A DNA stretch of 64,000 bases from Portulaca oleracea (lineage: Eukaryota; Streptophyta; Magnoliopsida; Caryophyllales; Portulacaceae): positions 31,371,927 through 31,435,926 of the forward strand of contig CM055889.1 in NCBI GenBank assembly GCA_029582165.1. Direction: 5' to 3'. A program made the position numbers and the translations under genes. Position 1 is the stretch's first letter; each line of letters begins with the position of its first letter. This document shows positions 1 to 12,330 of the stretch, piece after piece. The notes under the pieces are model-generated. The model did no database searches. It was not told the origin of the DNA and saw nothing but the letters and a program-made list of their open reading frames with translations.

Positions 1-1
1 T

Positions 2-359
2 GTCGCCCCTTCCACCATAGCAAAATGACTATGCTCCAGTAAGCCCCCTACTACACCAGACACCGCCTCCACCAACTCATCCTCTGAGGAATTAGCCATC
101 ATTTCTCGCCCTTCACCCGTCTATGCTTCCTCCCAGAAATTCCTAAAGAAGCGTCTTGAGTCGTTCAAAGCCCGTCCACTACTACACTGCAAAAAGGTCG
201 ATCTAGAAGACCTTAAAGGAACCAAATATCCTTCCTTTGTACCCTTTCTAACATTGGTTGCAACATCTTCTTTCAAGGAGATGAATTCTATTATCCTCAA
301 CTAGTTTACTAGTTCTATGCCCATCTTGAGGACACCACCAGTAATCCGTCCTAGCCCTC

Positions 360-360
<1 letters not shown>
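2..360 (+). pseudogene. Broken retroelement-like ORF fragment
   Basis: One frame is open from about 29 to 301, closed by TGA at 26-28 and TAG at 302-304, and then continues in the same frame to about 360. It encodes a Ser/Thr/Pro-rich start followed by a more globular stretch (FLKKRLESFKARPLLHCKK, then VDLEDLKGTKYPSFVPF). This style resembles the N-terminal part of ORFs carried by plant retroelements of the 'putative plant transposon protein' kind, but I do not recognise it with certainty. The window edge cuts it off and it runs into a microsatellite. It is more probably a relic than a host exon. Confidence 0.3.
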
Positions 361-438
<78 letters not shown>

Positions 439-440
439 TA
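359..440. repeat. (CT)n-(TA)n-(GA)n compound microsatellite
   Basis: Pure CT dinucleotides change to TA dinucleotides and then to GA. The CT and GA arms are complementary, so the tract could fold on itself. Confidence 0.95.
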
Positions 441-460
441 TAAAGTCATTGAAGCTAGAA

Positions 461-923
461 ACGCCATCTATAAATAGTCCTGACTATCCTCTCTGTGGAG
501 ATAAAGATTCTAAGAAAGAATAATCGAAGAGTAGGAATTTTTGGTAGAAAAATTCTGAATGTAACCACTAGTGCATTTAGTGATGAGTTTTTGTATCCAG
601 AAAAGTGTTTGTGGCGAGGTCATCCAAAGAGAATAGCTAAAGAAAGAGTGCCTCAATCTTTAGTAAGTTGTAATATCACCAAAATACTTGGTGAGGTTAG
701 CCTACGTACAGGAACTAACTTGAAGTTTCTGTCATTGTAAGCAGTTTTGAGGATCTCATGGTTTTATTGCTGCTGAGTATTCCGATCCCCTCATCCTCCT
801 GTGTACTTAATGTTTAATTTAATAAGTATTATTCATCTATTTATGTTGTGTTAATGTCCTTGTAAATTTAAATGCAGAAAATACCTTTCAACCCTATTCG
901 ACCCCCCCTCCAGGGTTCTTTCA
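461..923 (+). mobile_element. Ty1/copia LTR 3' remnant
   Basis: The segment begins near a TATA motif (TATAAATAG at 469-477) and ends in the block CCAGGGTTCTTTCA. The same block layout recurs at 35605-36066 (close copy) and more loosely in the copia LTRs at 51.2-52.4 kb and 57.0-61.1 kb, where the end is CTAGGG/ATTATTTCA. The upstream half of the LTR is missing. It lies directly beside the insertion site of the large gypsy element. Confidence 0.65.
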
Positions 924-950
924 ATATTTAACGCTTTTTGTCTATAGGAG

Positions 951-3900
951 TGTAACGACCCGAAGAAAATCACCCCTTAATAAGTATTTATTAGTTTAAA
1001 TAATCCAGGTTAGCGGTAAACCCCAAATAATTAAAGCGCGTGTTCCAAAATTTTGTTTTACTAACCCAGTGTATGTTTTGTAGGACTTGAACAGTGCAAC
1101 GATCATCAACAAATTAGTTTAATTTTTTTTCTTGAGAAATCGCTACCGATAATTTTTACGGTGATTCTGATCATACATGAATCCTTTTAGCGAAACCGAT
1201 GTACCGGGTCCTTCTTTATTCGAATTAATTTAAGGTTATAAATATGAGGAATTTTATGGAGGTGTTAGATATATTTATTTGGGTTACTCACTCACATTTT
1301 TACGGTTTAATAAATTTCGGTAATTTGGGGAATTAGGGAGATATAAGTATAAGAGGAGAGATTAAAAATTGATAAAATTTTCCCCATTTGAGCCCATTCT
1401 AGCCAGCCAAAGGAAGAGGGAGGAGGTTTGTTTTGGGCCTCATTACTATTGTCAATTTATATTAGGAATTGGGAGGGAGTCATAGAAGAGATTTCAAATA
1501 CAACTCAAACTCCCACATCCCTCACTCTTACTTCCTCTCATTCATGCCCCCTCATCTCCCCAACCCCCCACCCTACTGCCGCCTCTGCCGCCAGAACGGG
1601 CCGGCGCCTTTTTCCGGCCACCCTCCGGCCGCCACGCACCATCATCACATCATTTCACATTTCCTCCTTTTATTTCAAGGGTATTCCACTCCATCTCTTT
1701 CTCTTCTTCTTAAAGATGAATCAAGTTTATGTTTTAAGTTTCTTCTCCTTGTAATTCTTAGGTTTTCTCAAAGATCACTCAAGGATTTCAATGTATTCAA
1801 GAGGGGGTTCCTAGGAACTAAGGAAGTCAAGTGAAAGTTTGGGTAAGTTTGAGTTAATCTTGTGTTTTTATGATTAAATGATCATGGATGATGATGAATT
1901 ATGGCATGCATGTGGTTTAGGATATTGAACTCTTTATGAAAGAGTGAGTTTATGGATTAAAGACAAGTGCATGTGTTTAAAATGAGATTAATCAAGCATG
2001 CAAGTGGTTTTATTGAGTGTTTTGCAATCTGGTTGGTAAATAGATTTTCCAGAAAATAAGGAATGTAATTTTGGGCTATTGTATGGCATGATAGGTATAA
2101 TAAAGTGTAAGCTAACACCCGGTTTTTGAATCTCGGGATTTTGATGTGTATAACTTGAGTTGTGACCAAAACCGTAAAGTGTTGTAATTATATACGTGTT
2201 CTGAGGTCAGTACCTAAATGCATATTGTTCATCTATTTAGAGACCCTTTTGATCCAAATGTTCAACATGAAAGTTTTAGATCACTCTTTAAGCTTTCCAG
2301 AATGGTAAATTTTGTAACTATCGGATGCCGGGAATGAAAGTTATGAGTCTTCGAATATTGAGCAACAATTTGAGTTACCCAAAAAATCAGTTTCATGATC
2401 TGATGTGCATGGCAAAATTCGGACCCTTTTCCATGTCCAAATCAATTGGTGGTCTAAACAAAATTTTAGTGGACATTCTAGGCTTTCCAGAAAAGTATGG
2501 TATACGTTCATAGGATACCGGGAGAGAGAGTTATGGGCTTTTATGTGAGAGACAAAAATCTGAGTTTTCCAGGAAATGTTTGTGGCTGCTTCTGTTCTGG
2601 GCTGAAATTAGATCCTTTCCCATACTCAAATCAACTTGAGGTTAAAATGAAAGTTGAAGTATATATTACAAGATTTCCATAGGCAGCTTACTGTTTAGAC
2701 CCAATTTTGTGTCTAAATAGCGCCTTAATTCTTAAGCTTTTAGCTCGTTTCGTGTTCTAATTTCATAACTTTTAATACATTTTTTGTTATTTTGTAGATT
2801 TTGGAGTTTTTACTCAAAACGTGGTAAAAAGGGTCATTTTAGAGCATTTTTGGTGATTTCCCGAGCCGAGTCGGACCGAGAGTCGAGGCGGAGTTGACCT
2901 AGGACCACTTTCCCCACCTTTGGTGTCAATTAGTGAGGTAACACCCACTACGATCCTCGTAGCAGGCGTTACATGCCTTGGAAAGAAGGAAGGAACAAGA
3001 GGAAGGAAGTCAGAGGTAGCCCCCGCCACACCAATGGTGACACCCGCTACCCAGGGTTGGCCGAGCTAGACCGCACCTATGGTATTGGGGACCGTACCTA
3101 CGGTCTCTCGAAGATCAAAAATCGCCAAAGCAACTCTTCGCTGAGACAGTAGGTACACCGCACTTACGGTGTCCCAGGGTCGTACCTACGGTCTCTCGAA
3201 GGAAAAAATCGCCAAGCAGATTTTGCTAGATAGAACGAGACCGTAGCTACGGTCTCCCAGACCGTGCCCACGGTCTCCCTATGTCTTGCACGTGATTTTG
3301 GCCTTTTGTGCTGCGTTTTGGGGAGTTTTTATGCTTTGTATAAATAGACCCCTTTGCTATGTTTTGAGGGAGACTTGAGTAGAGAGACTTAGACATTTTC
3401 CAACCTTGTAAGTAGTGGATTTTAGAGAGAGATTAGTGAGAGATTAATCTAGGGTTTTGGAGATTTGTGTTTATTATTGAAGATTTGGGTATTCAAACAA
3501 TTGAGAGATTGTTGAATCATCTTTTTATTGCTTTCCTTTGTTCATCTACAACATTTTGATAAGTATTCTCTTCCCTTAGCTCTTTTATTAATTGCTTTGC
3601 TAATTACTTTGCTTGCTCTTTAATTTCTTTGCTTGCTATTTGATTATCTTGTTTGTTTATGGTTGTTTGATGTTAGAAATCATGTTTAGGGTTGGTTTGG
3701 ATGTTGTTAGCTTAGTTAGTATCATGATTAGTAGCTAGAAACCCTATGGGTTAGGGGGTAATTAAGGGTGTGAATGGGTAATTAGGCATGGCTTAGCAAT
3801 TTTAGTGAGTAATTAGTTGGGAAATCACTTTTCCCACTCCAATCCTTCCCTCAAGTTGGATGTATTTGGGTCCGAAAGCTCCCGAACACATCCAATACTT

Positions 3901-6488
3901 GAGTTGGAAGGTTGGAATTGGGATAGTTAGCCCTTTACTCATGAAAATGAATAGAGGCTAACTAGGGAATTCCGTTTCTTCAACCCTCTAGGTCCGTAGT
4001 GGACTTTGGGGAAGTTAATCCGGACTATCTTCGAAAGAGGAAGCCCGATGGGTATTTTCTAATGGAATTGCCACTTGATTTCCTTCCTTGTTGCTTTCTT
4101 GTTGCGAAACCTATCTCCTTGTTCCCGTTTGCATCCCGAAAACCTCTGAAGCCCATTTTCCATTCCTTGACCGACTTAGTTTTGTTTCTTGTGTTGTGAT
4201 CCCTTCAAAACGATATCCTTACCTTAGAATTTTCTTCCCAACCATTGACCTAGTTTCTATGACCAAGGCCGCCAGCTCCCTAAGAGAGAACGAAAATACC
4301 GAGGTCTTACAAAACCACTGTTACACTAACCCATTCCGAACTGATAAGTAGAGCTCTAGTTACGATTTTTTGAATAATTGAAGTTTAATTGGTTATTATT
4401 CTGGACATCTTGTAAAGATGTTAGTTTTTATCCACCTTACCATGTTTCTAGCTTTCATGGTCAACTACAAAGTTGGAGTGAATGTTCCAAGCTTTCCAAA
4501 AATCCCTCTCATGACATGATCCGATACTTGAGGACTAAGTTATGATCTTACGAGTACGCCTTAGAAATCGAGTTCAATCATTGTTATTATTAGAAAATTC
4601 AATAAGTTATTCTTCCGTGCTACCAACTAAGTTGAGTCCTAATTTATGATTTTCGTTTCTTGTAAAGTCCCTCCAAGAGATCGTTGCACCACTGTTCAAG
4701 TCCCTGCTCGTTCTGTACGTGTTCTTAAGTATTCAGGTACGTATATCGCCTAACCTTTTATGAATAATATCATGAATTAATCATTTATGTTGAGTTCTAA
4801 ATTTATTTTATATTGTCCATATTTATATGTACAATATCATGATTTATGTTCAAAATATATGCAAGTTTTTATGGATTTTTTTAAGTAATTCAGGCCGATT
4901 TATCAGAATAATTTCACCGTTATTTCTAAGTATTTATGTGGTACCCTTTACGTTAGAAACTTTTACGATAATTCTCTATTTTAGTGAGTTGAGTAATTTC
5001 ATGAATAAATTCCCTTTTAGAAGTACAAGTCTTATTCAAGGAGAGTACAAGATTATATCTTTAAGTTATGCTTGGAAAAGGGTAGTTTAAGGAACTAGTT
5101 TTATTAAGAATCAAAGGTCAAGGTATCATGTTTAAGTTTTTAAGTTTTAGAAATTAATAAAGGCCCCGCCCATGTTTATGGTGCCTTAGTGCACACCATG
5201 TTTATGGTGCCTTAGTGCACACCAAGGAAAAACATGCTTATGTGCCTTTGTGCACCCCAAGTTAAGTATATACGTGCCTTAGTGCACCCAAGGAAAAGAT
5301 AACTGAAGTGCCTTAGTTGCACACCATGGAAACCTGGCCAGTAAAGGATAATTATCCACCATCCGGATCTCCCGATCGGTCCGGATATGCGCATACGGAG
5401 GTTTAGCCGATGATCGCAAGTAGGGGACCTTCATGATAATAATACGACAACTAAATTTTAAGTAACTAAGTACTTCAAGGATTTAAGTTAAGGGTTATAG
5501 AACTTGTGTATGGTTTTTAAGCTTATTTTACAACATGTTATAAGACACTTTTTTATTAGTTTGAAGTAACAGTTATGTTATATGTTAGGTATATGATTTA
5601 ACTCATGTGTTATGACGTAATTTACTTGTCACTTTCTAAGTCATGTGTTCCAAGTACGGTTTGTGTCACGCATTATGTGGTATGATATACCAAGTTATAT
5701 GTGTCTTAAGTTTTCCAAATTACTGGGATCAAAGTAAAACTGCTCCAGTTACTTACGAAGGATTTTAGGTTTTGTTTTATGGAAGTTTAATGTCATATTT
5801 ATGGGAAGATTTCATGTGTGTCAGTTCATACATGACCTAAGTTGTTTTCAAACAAGTTTATGGTTATTAAGTTATCTTTAAAAGGAAGAACTCACAAGTA
5901 TTTTCGCTTAAGTTGTGATTTAAGTACAGGTTCAGTTATATTTCTTCATATTCAGGTTAAGTTATGATCAGGCTATGTAAGTTATGCTACTTTTATTATT
6001 AAATTGTTATTACTTCGTTTTTAACGATTTTGGGACCGCGCTAAATAACAAAAATAAATACGAAAAGTTTGTTATATGTTAGGGGTATACGTGCTGAGTT
6101 TAACTCACATTTCGAAGTTTTATGTTTTCGTTTTAGGGATCTCGGCAAAGGAGAATGGAAAAGCCCCGGGAGCACGAAACCCTAGAGCACCTTAAGGAAT
6201 TTGATGGTGGTTAGAGGCTCTCCATGAAGGATTTAAAAGAAATTGTGATTTAATGACTTGTATAGTTTCTTTTGGGTTGTTATATGTTGTTTTGAGGTGG
6301 TTTAACTTAAGGTATGCTGATGATGCATGTTTGAAGTTAGTTTATGGTTGATTGTTGTTGTTGGGTTTAATCTTAGCCTTGTCCATCTCCGTGGACGGCG
6401 GTAATTCTCTTAGATATTTATCCGCTGCTAATCATTGGGTGAGGTGAATCATTAGCTTAATCCAGTGGTTAGTAACCTGGGTTTTACA
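951..6488 (+). repeat. 5' LTR of the Tekay-type element (interrupted)
   Basis: It is nearly colinear with 29236-33140, apart from a 1634-bp solo LTR plus 5-bp target duplication at 2692-4330. Net length is about 3.9 kb. It ends GTTTTACA just before the primer-binding site at 6493-6504. The stretch at 5160-5340 contains a short repeat around 'GTGCCTTAGTGCACACC' in several variants. ORFs in it are not shared in frame between the two LTRs and look meaningless. Confidence 0.9.
2692..4325 (+). mobile_element. Solo LTR, Athila-type, inside the Tekay-type 5' LTR
   Basis: It begins TGTTTAGACCC and ends GTTACA, flanked by CTTAC (2687-2691) and CTAAC (4326-4330), a 5-bp duplication with one mismatch. 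The matching place in the 3' LTR (around 30978) reads straight through as GGCAGCTTACCCATTCC, which confirms an insertion. Its layout is that of the Athila LTR at 12952: the TTTAGACCC start, dyad motifs such as ACCGTACCTACGGT at 3060-3280, an AAGCCCGATGGGTATTTTCT block, and a late GGTCTTACAAA block. No internal coding region is left, so it probably arose by LTR-LTR recombination. Confidence 0.88.
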
Positions 6489-6492
6489 ATTG

Positions 6493-6504
6493 TGGTATCA
6501 GAGC
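6493..6504 (+). other. Primer-binding site, initiator tRNA-Met (first of four)
   Basis: TGGTATCAGAGC is complementary to the 3' end of plant initiator tRNA-Met and lies 4 bases after the LTR end. Copies are at 7690-7701 and 10102-10113; the copy at 8896-8907 has one change (TGATATCAGAGC). Confidence 0.9.
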
Positions 6505-9500
6505 AAAACAAACTTGGAGAGCCACCTTTGAGATATCTTTAGGTATTGAGGAAAAAGTATATGATAAAGCTAGAGGTAATCAAGCAACATAAAGATAGGA
6601 AAAGAGTTTATATGTAGGGGGTCTTTTAGAACTTATGTCCATAAGGTACTTACAGAAATGCGTGAGCCTCGTTCTAAGTTGAACAATGAATCTCGGGGTA
6701 TGAAAAAAGGTCTAAATATGTGGTTAGTGGTATGAAAAGATCTAGGGAATAAAGAGAAGTATGCATGAATATAAGGAAAGTTGAATATAGGTTGAAATTT
6801 CAAGTTCAAGATTTGTTACAAGTCAACAAGTTTAACAAGGTTTTGTAAATGATGATGTTATGAATGTTTATGAGAAGTATTAAGATATACACTGATGTGA
6901 TGATATAAGTTTGAGTCAATTATGATACATGAAGTTGTTTAAGACTTGATATAGTTATGGGTTTCGTCCGGGCAAGTTTAGGACCCAAGTTTATGCCGAT
7001 AGAAAGTTTGTTTTATTTTATTCAGTTGTTAAAATGATATATGATATGATCAATGGTCGGACCCCAAACCCCTATGTTATGTTAATGAAGCCGAAAGATA
7101 GTGTTTTCGCGCACGTTATGAGGTTTATGGAGGTATTCCGCATGCTGAGAGATAACCCGAACTCTCGATATCACGATCCGGTGAGGAGAACTCGCCGTCT
7201 TAAGCGTTTTTACTACATCCCTGGACTTAGTTCCGGCACAAAGTCACAAGTACCGCAATCTTATCTATACTTTCGAGTAGGGCGCCCACGAAGAGAGTTT
7301 AACTCACATATCGAAGTTTTATGTTTTCGTTTTAGGGATCTCGGCAAAGGAGAATGGAAAAGCCCCGGGAGGACGAAACCCTAGAGCACCTTAAGGAATT
7401 TGATGGTGGTTAGAGGCTCTCCATGAAGGATTTAAAAGAAATTGTGATTTAATGACTTGTATAGTTTCTTTTGGGTTGTTATATGTTGTTTTGAGGTGGT
7501 TTAACTTAAGTTATGCTGATGATGCATGTTTGAAGTTGGTTAATGGTTTATTGTTGTTGGGTTTAATTTAAGCCTTGTGCATCTCCGTTGACGGCGGTAA
7601 TTATCTCAGGTGTTTATCCGCTGCTAATCAATTGGTTAGATGAATCATTCGCTTAATCTAGTGGTTAGTAACCTGGGGTGTTACAATTGTGGTATCAGAG
7701 CAAAACAAACTTGGAGAACCACCTTTTGGATTTCTTTAGGTGTTGAGGAAAAAGTATATGATAAAGCTAGAGGTAATCAAGCAATATAAAGATAGGAAAA
7801 GAGTTTATATGCAGGGGGTCTTTTAGAACTTAAGTACATAAGGTACTTACAAAAATGCATGAGCCTCGTTCTAAGTTGAACAATGAATCTCGGGGTATAA
7901 AAAAGGTCTAAATATGTGATTAGTGGTATGAAAAGATCTAGGGAATAATGACAAGTATGCATGAATATAAGGAAAGTTGAATATAGGTTGAAATTTTAAG
8001 TTCAAGATTTGTTACAAGTCCACAAGTTTAACAAGGTTTTGTAAATGATGATGTTATGAATGTTTATGAGAAGTATTAAGATATACACTGATGTGATGAT
8101 ATAAGTTTGAGTCAATTATGATACATGAAGTTGTTTATGACTTGATATAGTTATGGGTTACGTCCGGGCAAGTTTAGGACCCAAGTTTATGCCGATAGAA
8201 AGTTTGTTTTATTTTATTCAGTTGTTAAAATGATATATGATATGATCAATGGTCGGACCCCGAACCCCTATGTTATGTTAATGAAGCCGAAAGATAGTGT
8301 TTTCGCGCACGATATGAGGTTTATGGAGGTATTCCGCATGCTGAGAGATAACTCGAACTCTCGCTATCACGATCCGGTGAGGAGAACTCGCCGTCTGTTA
8401 GCGTTTTTACTGCACGCGCATCCCTGGACTTAGTTCCGGCACAAAGTCACAAGTACCGCAATCTTATCTATACTTTCGAGTAGGGCGCCCACGAAGAGAG
8501 TTTAACTCACATTTCGAAGTTTTATGTTTTCGTTTTAGGGATCTCGGCAAAGGAGAATGGAAAAGCCCCGGGAGGACGAAACCCTAGAGCACCTTAAGGA
8601 ACTTGATGGTGATTAGAGGCTCTCCATGAAGGATTTAAAAGAAATTGTGATTTAATGACTTGTATAGTTTCTTTTTGGTTGTTATATGTTGTGTTGAGGT
8701 GGTTTAACTTAAGTTATGCTGATGATGCATGTTTGACGTTGGTTTATGGTTTATTGTTGTTGTTGGGTTTAATCTAAGCCTTGTGCATCTCCGTGGACGG
8801 CGGTAATTATCTCAGGTGTTTATCCGCTGCTAATCAATTGGTTAGATGAATCATTAGCTTAATCTAGTGGTTAGTAACCTGGGGTGTTACAATTGTGATA
8901 TCAGAGCAAAACAAACTTGGAGAACCACCTTTTGGATTTCTTTAGGTGTTGAGGAAAAAGTATATGATAAAGCTAGAGGTAATCAAGCAATATAAAGATA
9001 GGAAAAGAGTTTATATGCAGGGGGTCTTTTAGAACTTAAGTACATAAGGTACTTACAAAAATGCGTGAGCCTCGTTCTAAGTTGAACAATGAATCTCGGG
9101 GTATAAAAAAGGTCTAAATATGTGATTAGTGGTATGAAAAGATCTAGGGAATAATGACAAGTATGCATGAATATAAAGAAAGTTGAATATAGGTTGAAAT
9201 TTTAAGTTCAAGATTTGTTACAAGTCCACAAGTTTAACAAGGTTTTGTAAATGATGATGTTATGAATGTTTATGAGAAGTATTAAGATATACACTGATGT
9301 GATGATATAAGTTTGAGTCAATTATGATACATGAAGTTGTTTATGACTTGATATAGTTATGGGTTACGTCCGGGCAAGTTTAGGACCCAAGTTTATGCCG
9401 ATAGAAAGTTTGTTTTATTTTATTCAGTTGTTAAAATGATATATGATATGATCAATGGTCGGACCCCAAACCCCTATGTTATGTTAATGAAGCCGAAAGA

Positions 9501-10649
9501 TAGTGTTTTCGCGCACGTTATGAGGTTTATGGAGGTATTCCGCATGCTGAGATATAACTCGAACTCTCGATATCACGATCCGGTGAGGAGAACTCGCCGT
9601 CTGTTAGCGTTTTTACTGCACGCGCATCCCTGGACTTAGTTCCGGCACAAAGTCACAAGTACCGCAATCTTATCTATACTTTCGAGTAGGGCGCCCACGA
9701 AGAGAGTTTAACTCACATTTCGAAGTTTTATGTTTTCGTTTTAGGGATCTCGGCAAAGGAGAATGGAAAAGCCCCGGGAGGACGAAACCCTAGAGCACCT
9801 TAAGGAATTTGATGGTGATTAGAGGCTCTCCATGAAGGATTTAAAAGAAATTGTGATTTAATGACTTGTATAGTTTCTTTTGGGTTTTTATATGTTGTTT
9901 TCAGGTGGTTTAACTTAAGTTATGCTGATGATGCATGTTTGAAGGTTGTTTATGGTTTATTGTTGTTGTTGGGTTTAATCTAAGCCTTGTGCATCTCCGT
10001 GGACGGCGGTAATTATCTCAGGTGTTTATCCGCTGCTAATCAATTTGTTAGATGAATCATTAGCTTAATCTAGTGGTTAGTAACCTGGGGTGTTACAATT
10101 GTGGTATCAGAGCAAAACAAACTTGGAGAACCACCTTTTGGATTTCTTAAGGTGTTGAGGAAAGAGTATATGATAAAGCTAGAGGTAATCAAGCAATATA
10201 AAAATAGGATAAGAGTTTATATGCAGGGGGTCTTTTATAACTTAAGTACATAAGGTACTTACAAAAATGCATGAGCCTCGTTCTAAGTTGAACAATGAAT
10301 CTCGGGGTATAACTAAGGTCTAAATATGTGACTAGTGGTATGAAAAGATCAAGGGAATAAAGAGAAGTATGCATGAATATAAGGAAAGTTGAATATAGGT
10401 TGAAATTTTAAGTTCAAGATTTGTTACAAGTCCACAAGTTTAACAAGGTTTTTTAAATGATGATGTTATGAATGTTTATGAGAAGTATTAAGATATACAC
10501 TGATGTGATGATATAAGTTTGAGTCAATTATGATACATGAAGTTGTTTAAGACTTGATATAGTTATGGGTTACGTCCGGGCAAGTTTAGGACCCAAGTTT
10601 ATGCCGATAGAAAGTTTGTTTTATTTTATTCAGTTGTTAAAATGTTATA

Positions 10650-11009
10650 CAAAAAAATTACTTAGAGGTACCCTAACTTTTGAAGAAACAATTTTTTGGT
10701 ACCCTAACTTTTCAAAACTAATTTTGGGGTACCCTTACTTTTAGAATTAGAAATTACTAGGTGAATTTCTGGCGAAACTCCGATTGATTCAAATCATTTT
10801 CTTTCACAAAAACAAAGGGCATTTTCGTCCACAAAAACACTTAATCAATTTCTCGCCTAAAACTCGCCGGTGAATTCAAATCATTGGCCAGAAATTCACC
10901 TAATTATTTCTAATTCTAAAAGTTAGGGTACCCCAAAATTAGTTTTTAAAAGTTGGGGTACCAGAAAAACATTTCACCATAAGTTAGGGTACCCTTTAGT
11001 AATTTTTTG
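10650..11009. mobile_element. MULE-like MITE with long terminal inverted repeats
   Basis: It interrupts the fourth leader unit, with the 10-bp duplication AAATGTTATA at 10640-10649 and 11010-11019. Ends start CAAAAAAATTACT and mirror each other for roughly 120 bp, so almost the whole element is a fold-back. Each arm has three spaced copies of GGTACC(C)TAACTTTT-like motifs. A 9-10 bp duplication with long inverted repeats fits Mutator-like elements. There is no coding capacity. Confidence 0.8.
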
Positions 11010-11011
11010 AA

Positions 11012-11476
11012 ATGTTATATGATATGATCAATGGTCGGACCCCGAACCCCTATGTTATGTTAATGAAGCCGAAAGATAGTGTTTTCGCGCACGTTATGAG
11101 GTTCATGGAGGTATTCCGCATGCTGAGAGAGAACCCGAACTCTCGATATCACGATCCGGTGATGAGAACTCGCCGTCTGTTAGCGTTTCTACTGCACGCG
11201 CATCCCTGGACTTATTTCCGGCACAAAGTCACAAGTATCGCAATCTTATCTATACTTATTTCCGGGGTGACCTTTGAGTTAAAGGTCTATGAATATGCCG
11301 AATGCTGGGTGATGCAACCATGGGAAATCCCCTACTATTTCATAGATCTGCTAGGCCCTAGCGTACTGTCCAGTTTGAGGTTAAGGAGAGTGACGGTAAT
11401 GAGAACAATGAAGATGATGATGATGATGATGATGATGATGACCATACCCTTTTTAGGGAGTTCAGTTTCTGTATGA
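11012..11476 (+). other. Unrecognised leader ORF, conserved in all four units
   Basis: The first 67 codons (starting MLYDMINGRTPNPYVMLMKP) occur once per tandem unit, at 7034, 8230, 9436 and 11012. In the first unit the frame diverges late. Here it runs on beyond the array for 154 codons and includes a run of nine Met from an (ATG)n microsatellite at 11414-11440. The ORF lies after the primer site, where gag should begin, but I see no retroviral gag motif or zinc knuckle. Conservation may only reflect recent duplication. It could be a relic gag N-terminus, a leader ORF or chance. Confidence 0.35.
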
Positions 11477-12330
11477 GCAAAAAGAAGGGAGGAAAAATGA
11501 GAAGTAGCATGTTGTTGCGTATTATGTTGAGAATAGTGGGGTAATCATGGAACAATTATCTTTTGATTTTCATGCGTATTGTGGTTTATGTTTTGAGAAC
11601 AAATTTTGCTTTCATAGATTATGGTTGGGAGTTAGCGTTTAATGTCTCCAGATTGCATGTGTTTAAAAACTGATTTTTTTAAGGAGTGATCGAGGAAGAG
11701 GAAGTATGTTTATGTTTACCGACTTGAGGGGAAATTTTGTATGCACTAAATGTTCAAGTTAACCATGGATACAAGAGGAGGATTAATAAGTTTTGGGAAT
11801 GTGGACTGTGATTAAATTTTACGAGGATAACAAGGGACAAGGGGTATGGTTACGTAAGGATCACTTGAGTTTAATTTTCTTTAATGCATAAAGGGTAAAG
11901 GAGTTGGAATGATTGAGTTTTAAACTAAAATTTTATGGTTATAATGTAGCATGCCGGTCATATCAAACAACGACCACCCTTCCAACATGGGTAAGCAACT
12001 GCCGATTCTCGAGGGCAGAACTTACAGTTGTAGGGATCCCGAGGGGCTCCCCAAATCAACCTTGTGTCAGGGTCCTCAATGAACATGATGCTCCTACCTA
12101 ACCCCTACCGTCCCGAGTTTAGGAAAGTGATATGGGTAACCATCGGGACCTTCTATTTGGTTAAGGAAGCGGCCACTTAGGGTGTTGGGGTCACTGGAAC
12201 TTTGTTAATAAAAGCAAGATTTGTTTATGCTTTATTTGCTTTTGGGGCATCGCATTAGTTTATTTCTACGCGTGTTAGTTCTGAGCTAGGCTTATAGAAT
12301 CATGAAAAGGTAGTAACGTATCAAATATGG
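11477..12330 (+). other. Tekay-type internal region without recognisable gag
   Basis: This stretch lies between the leader ORF and the protease remnant. I see no zinc knuckle, no gag helical block and no long frame. Gag and the catalytic half of protease appear to be missing or degraded beyond recognition. Confidence 0.5.

Larger units (their letters stand above)
6096..11256 (+). repeat. Four tandem copies of a ~1.2-kb LTR-end/PBS/leader unit
   Basis: Units start at GAGTTTAACTCAC: 6096, 7295, 8498 and 9704 (spacing 1199, 1203 and 1206 bp). The fourth runs to about 11256 and holds a 360-bp MITE. Each unit carries the last ~390 bp of the LTR, the CCTGGG...TTACA LTR end, an initiator-Met primer site (6493, 7690, 8896 and 10102), about 530 bp of leader, and a conserved 67-codon ORF start. 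The junctions between units read GGGCGCCCACGAAGA/GAGTTTAACTCAC. The 3' LTR has only the ordinary single LTR end. Unequal recombination or template switching in the leader could produce this. Confidence 0.93.
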
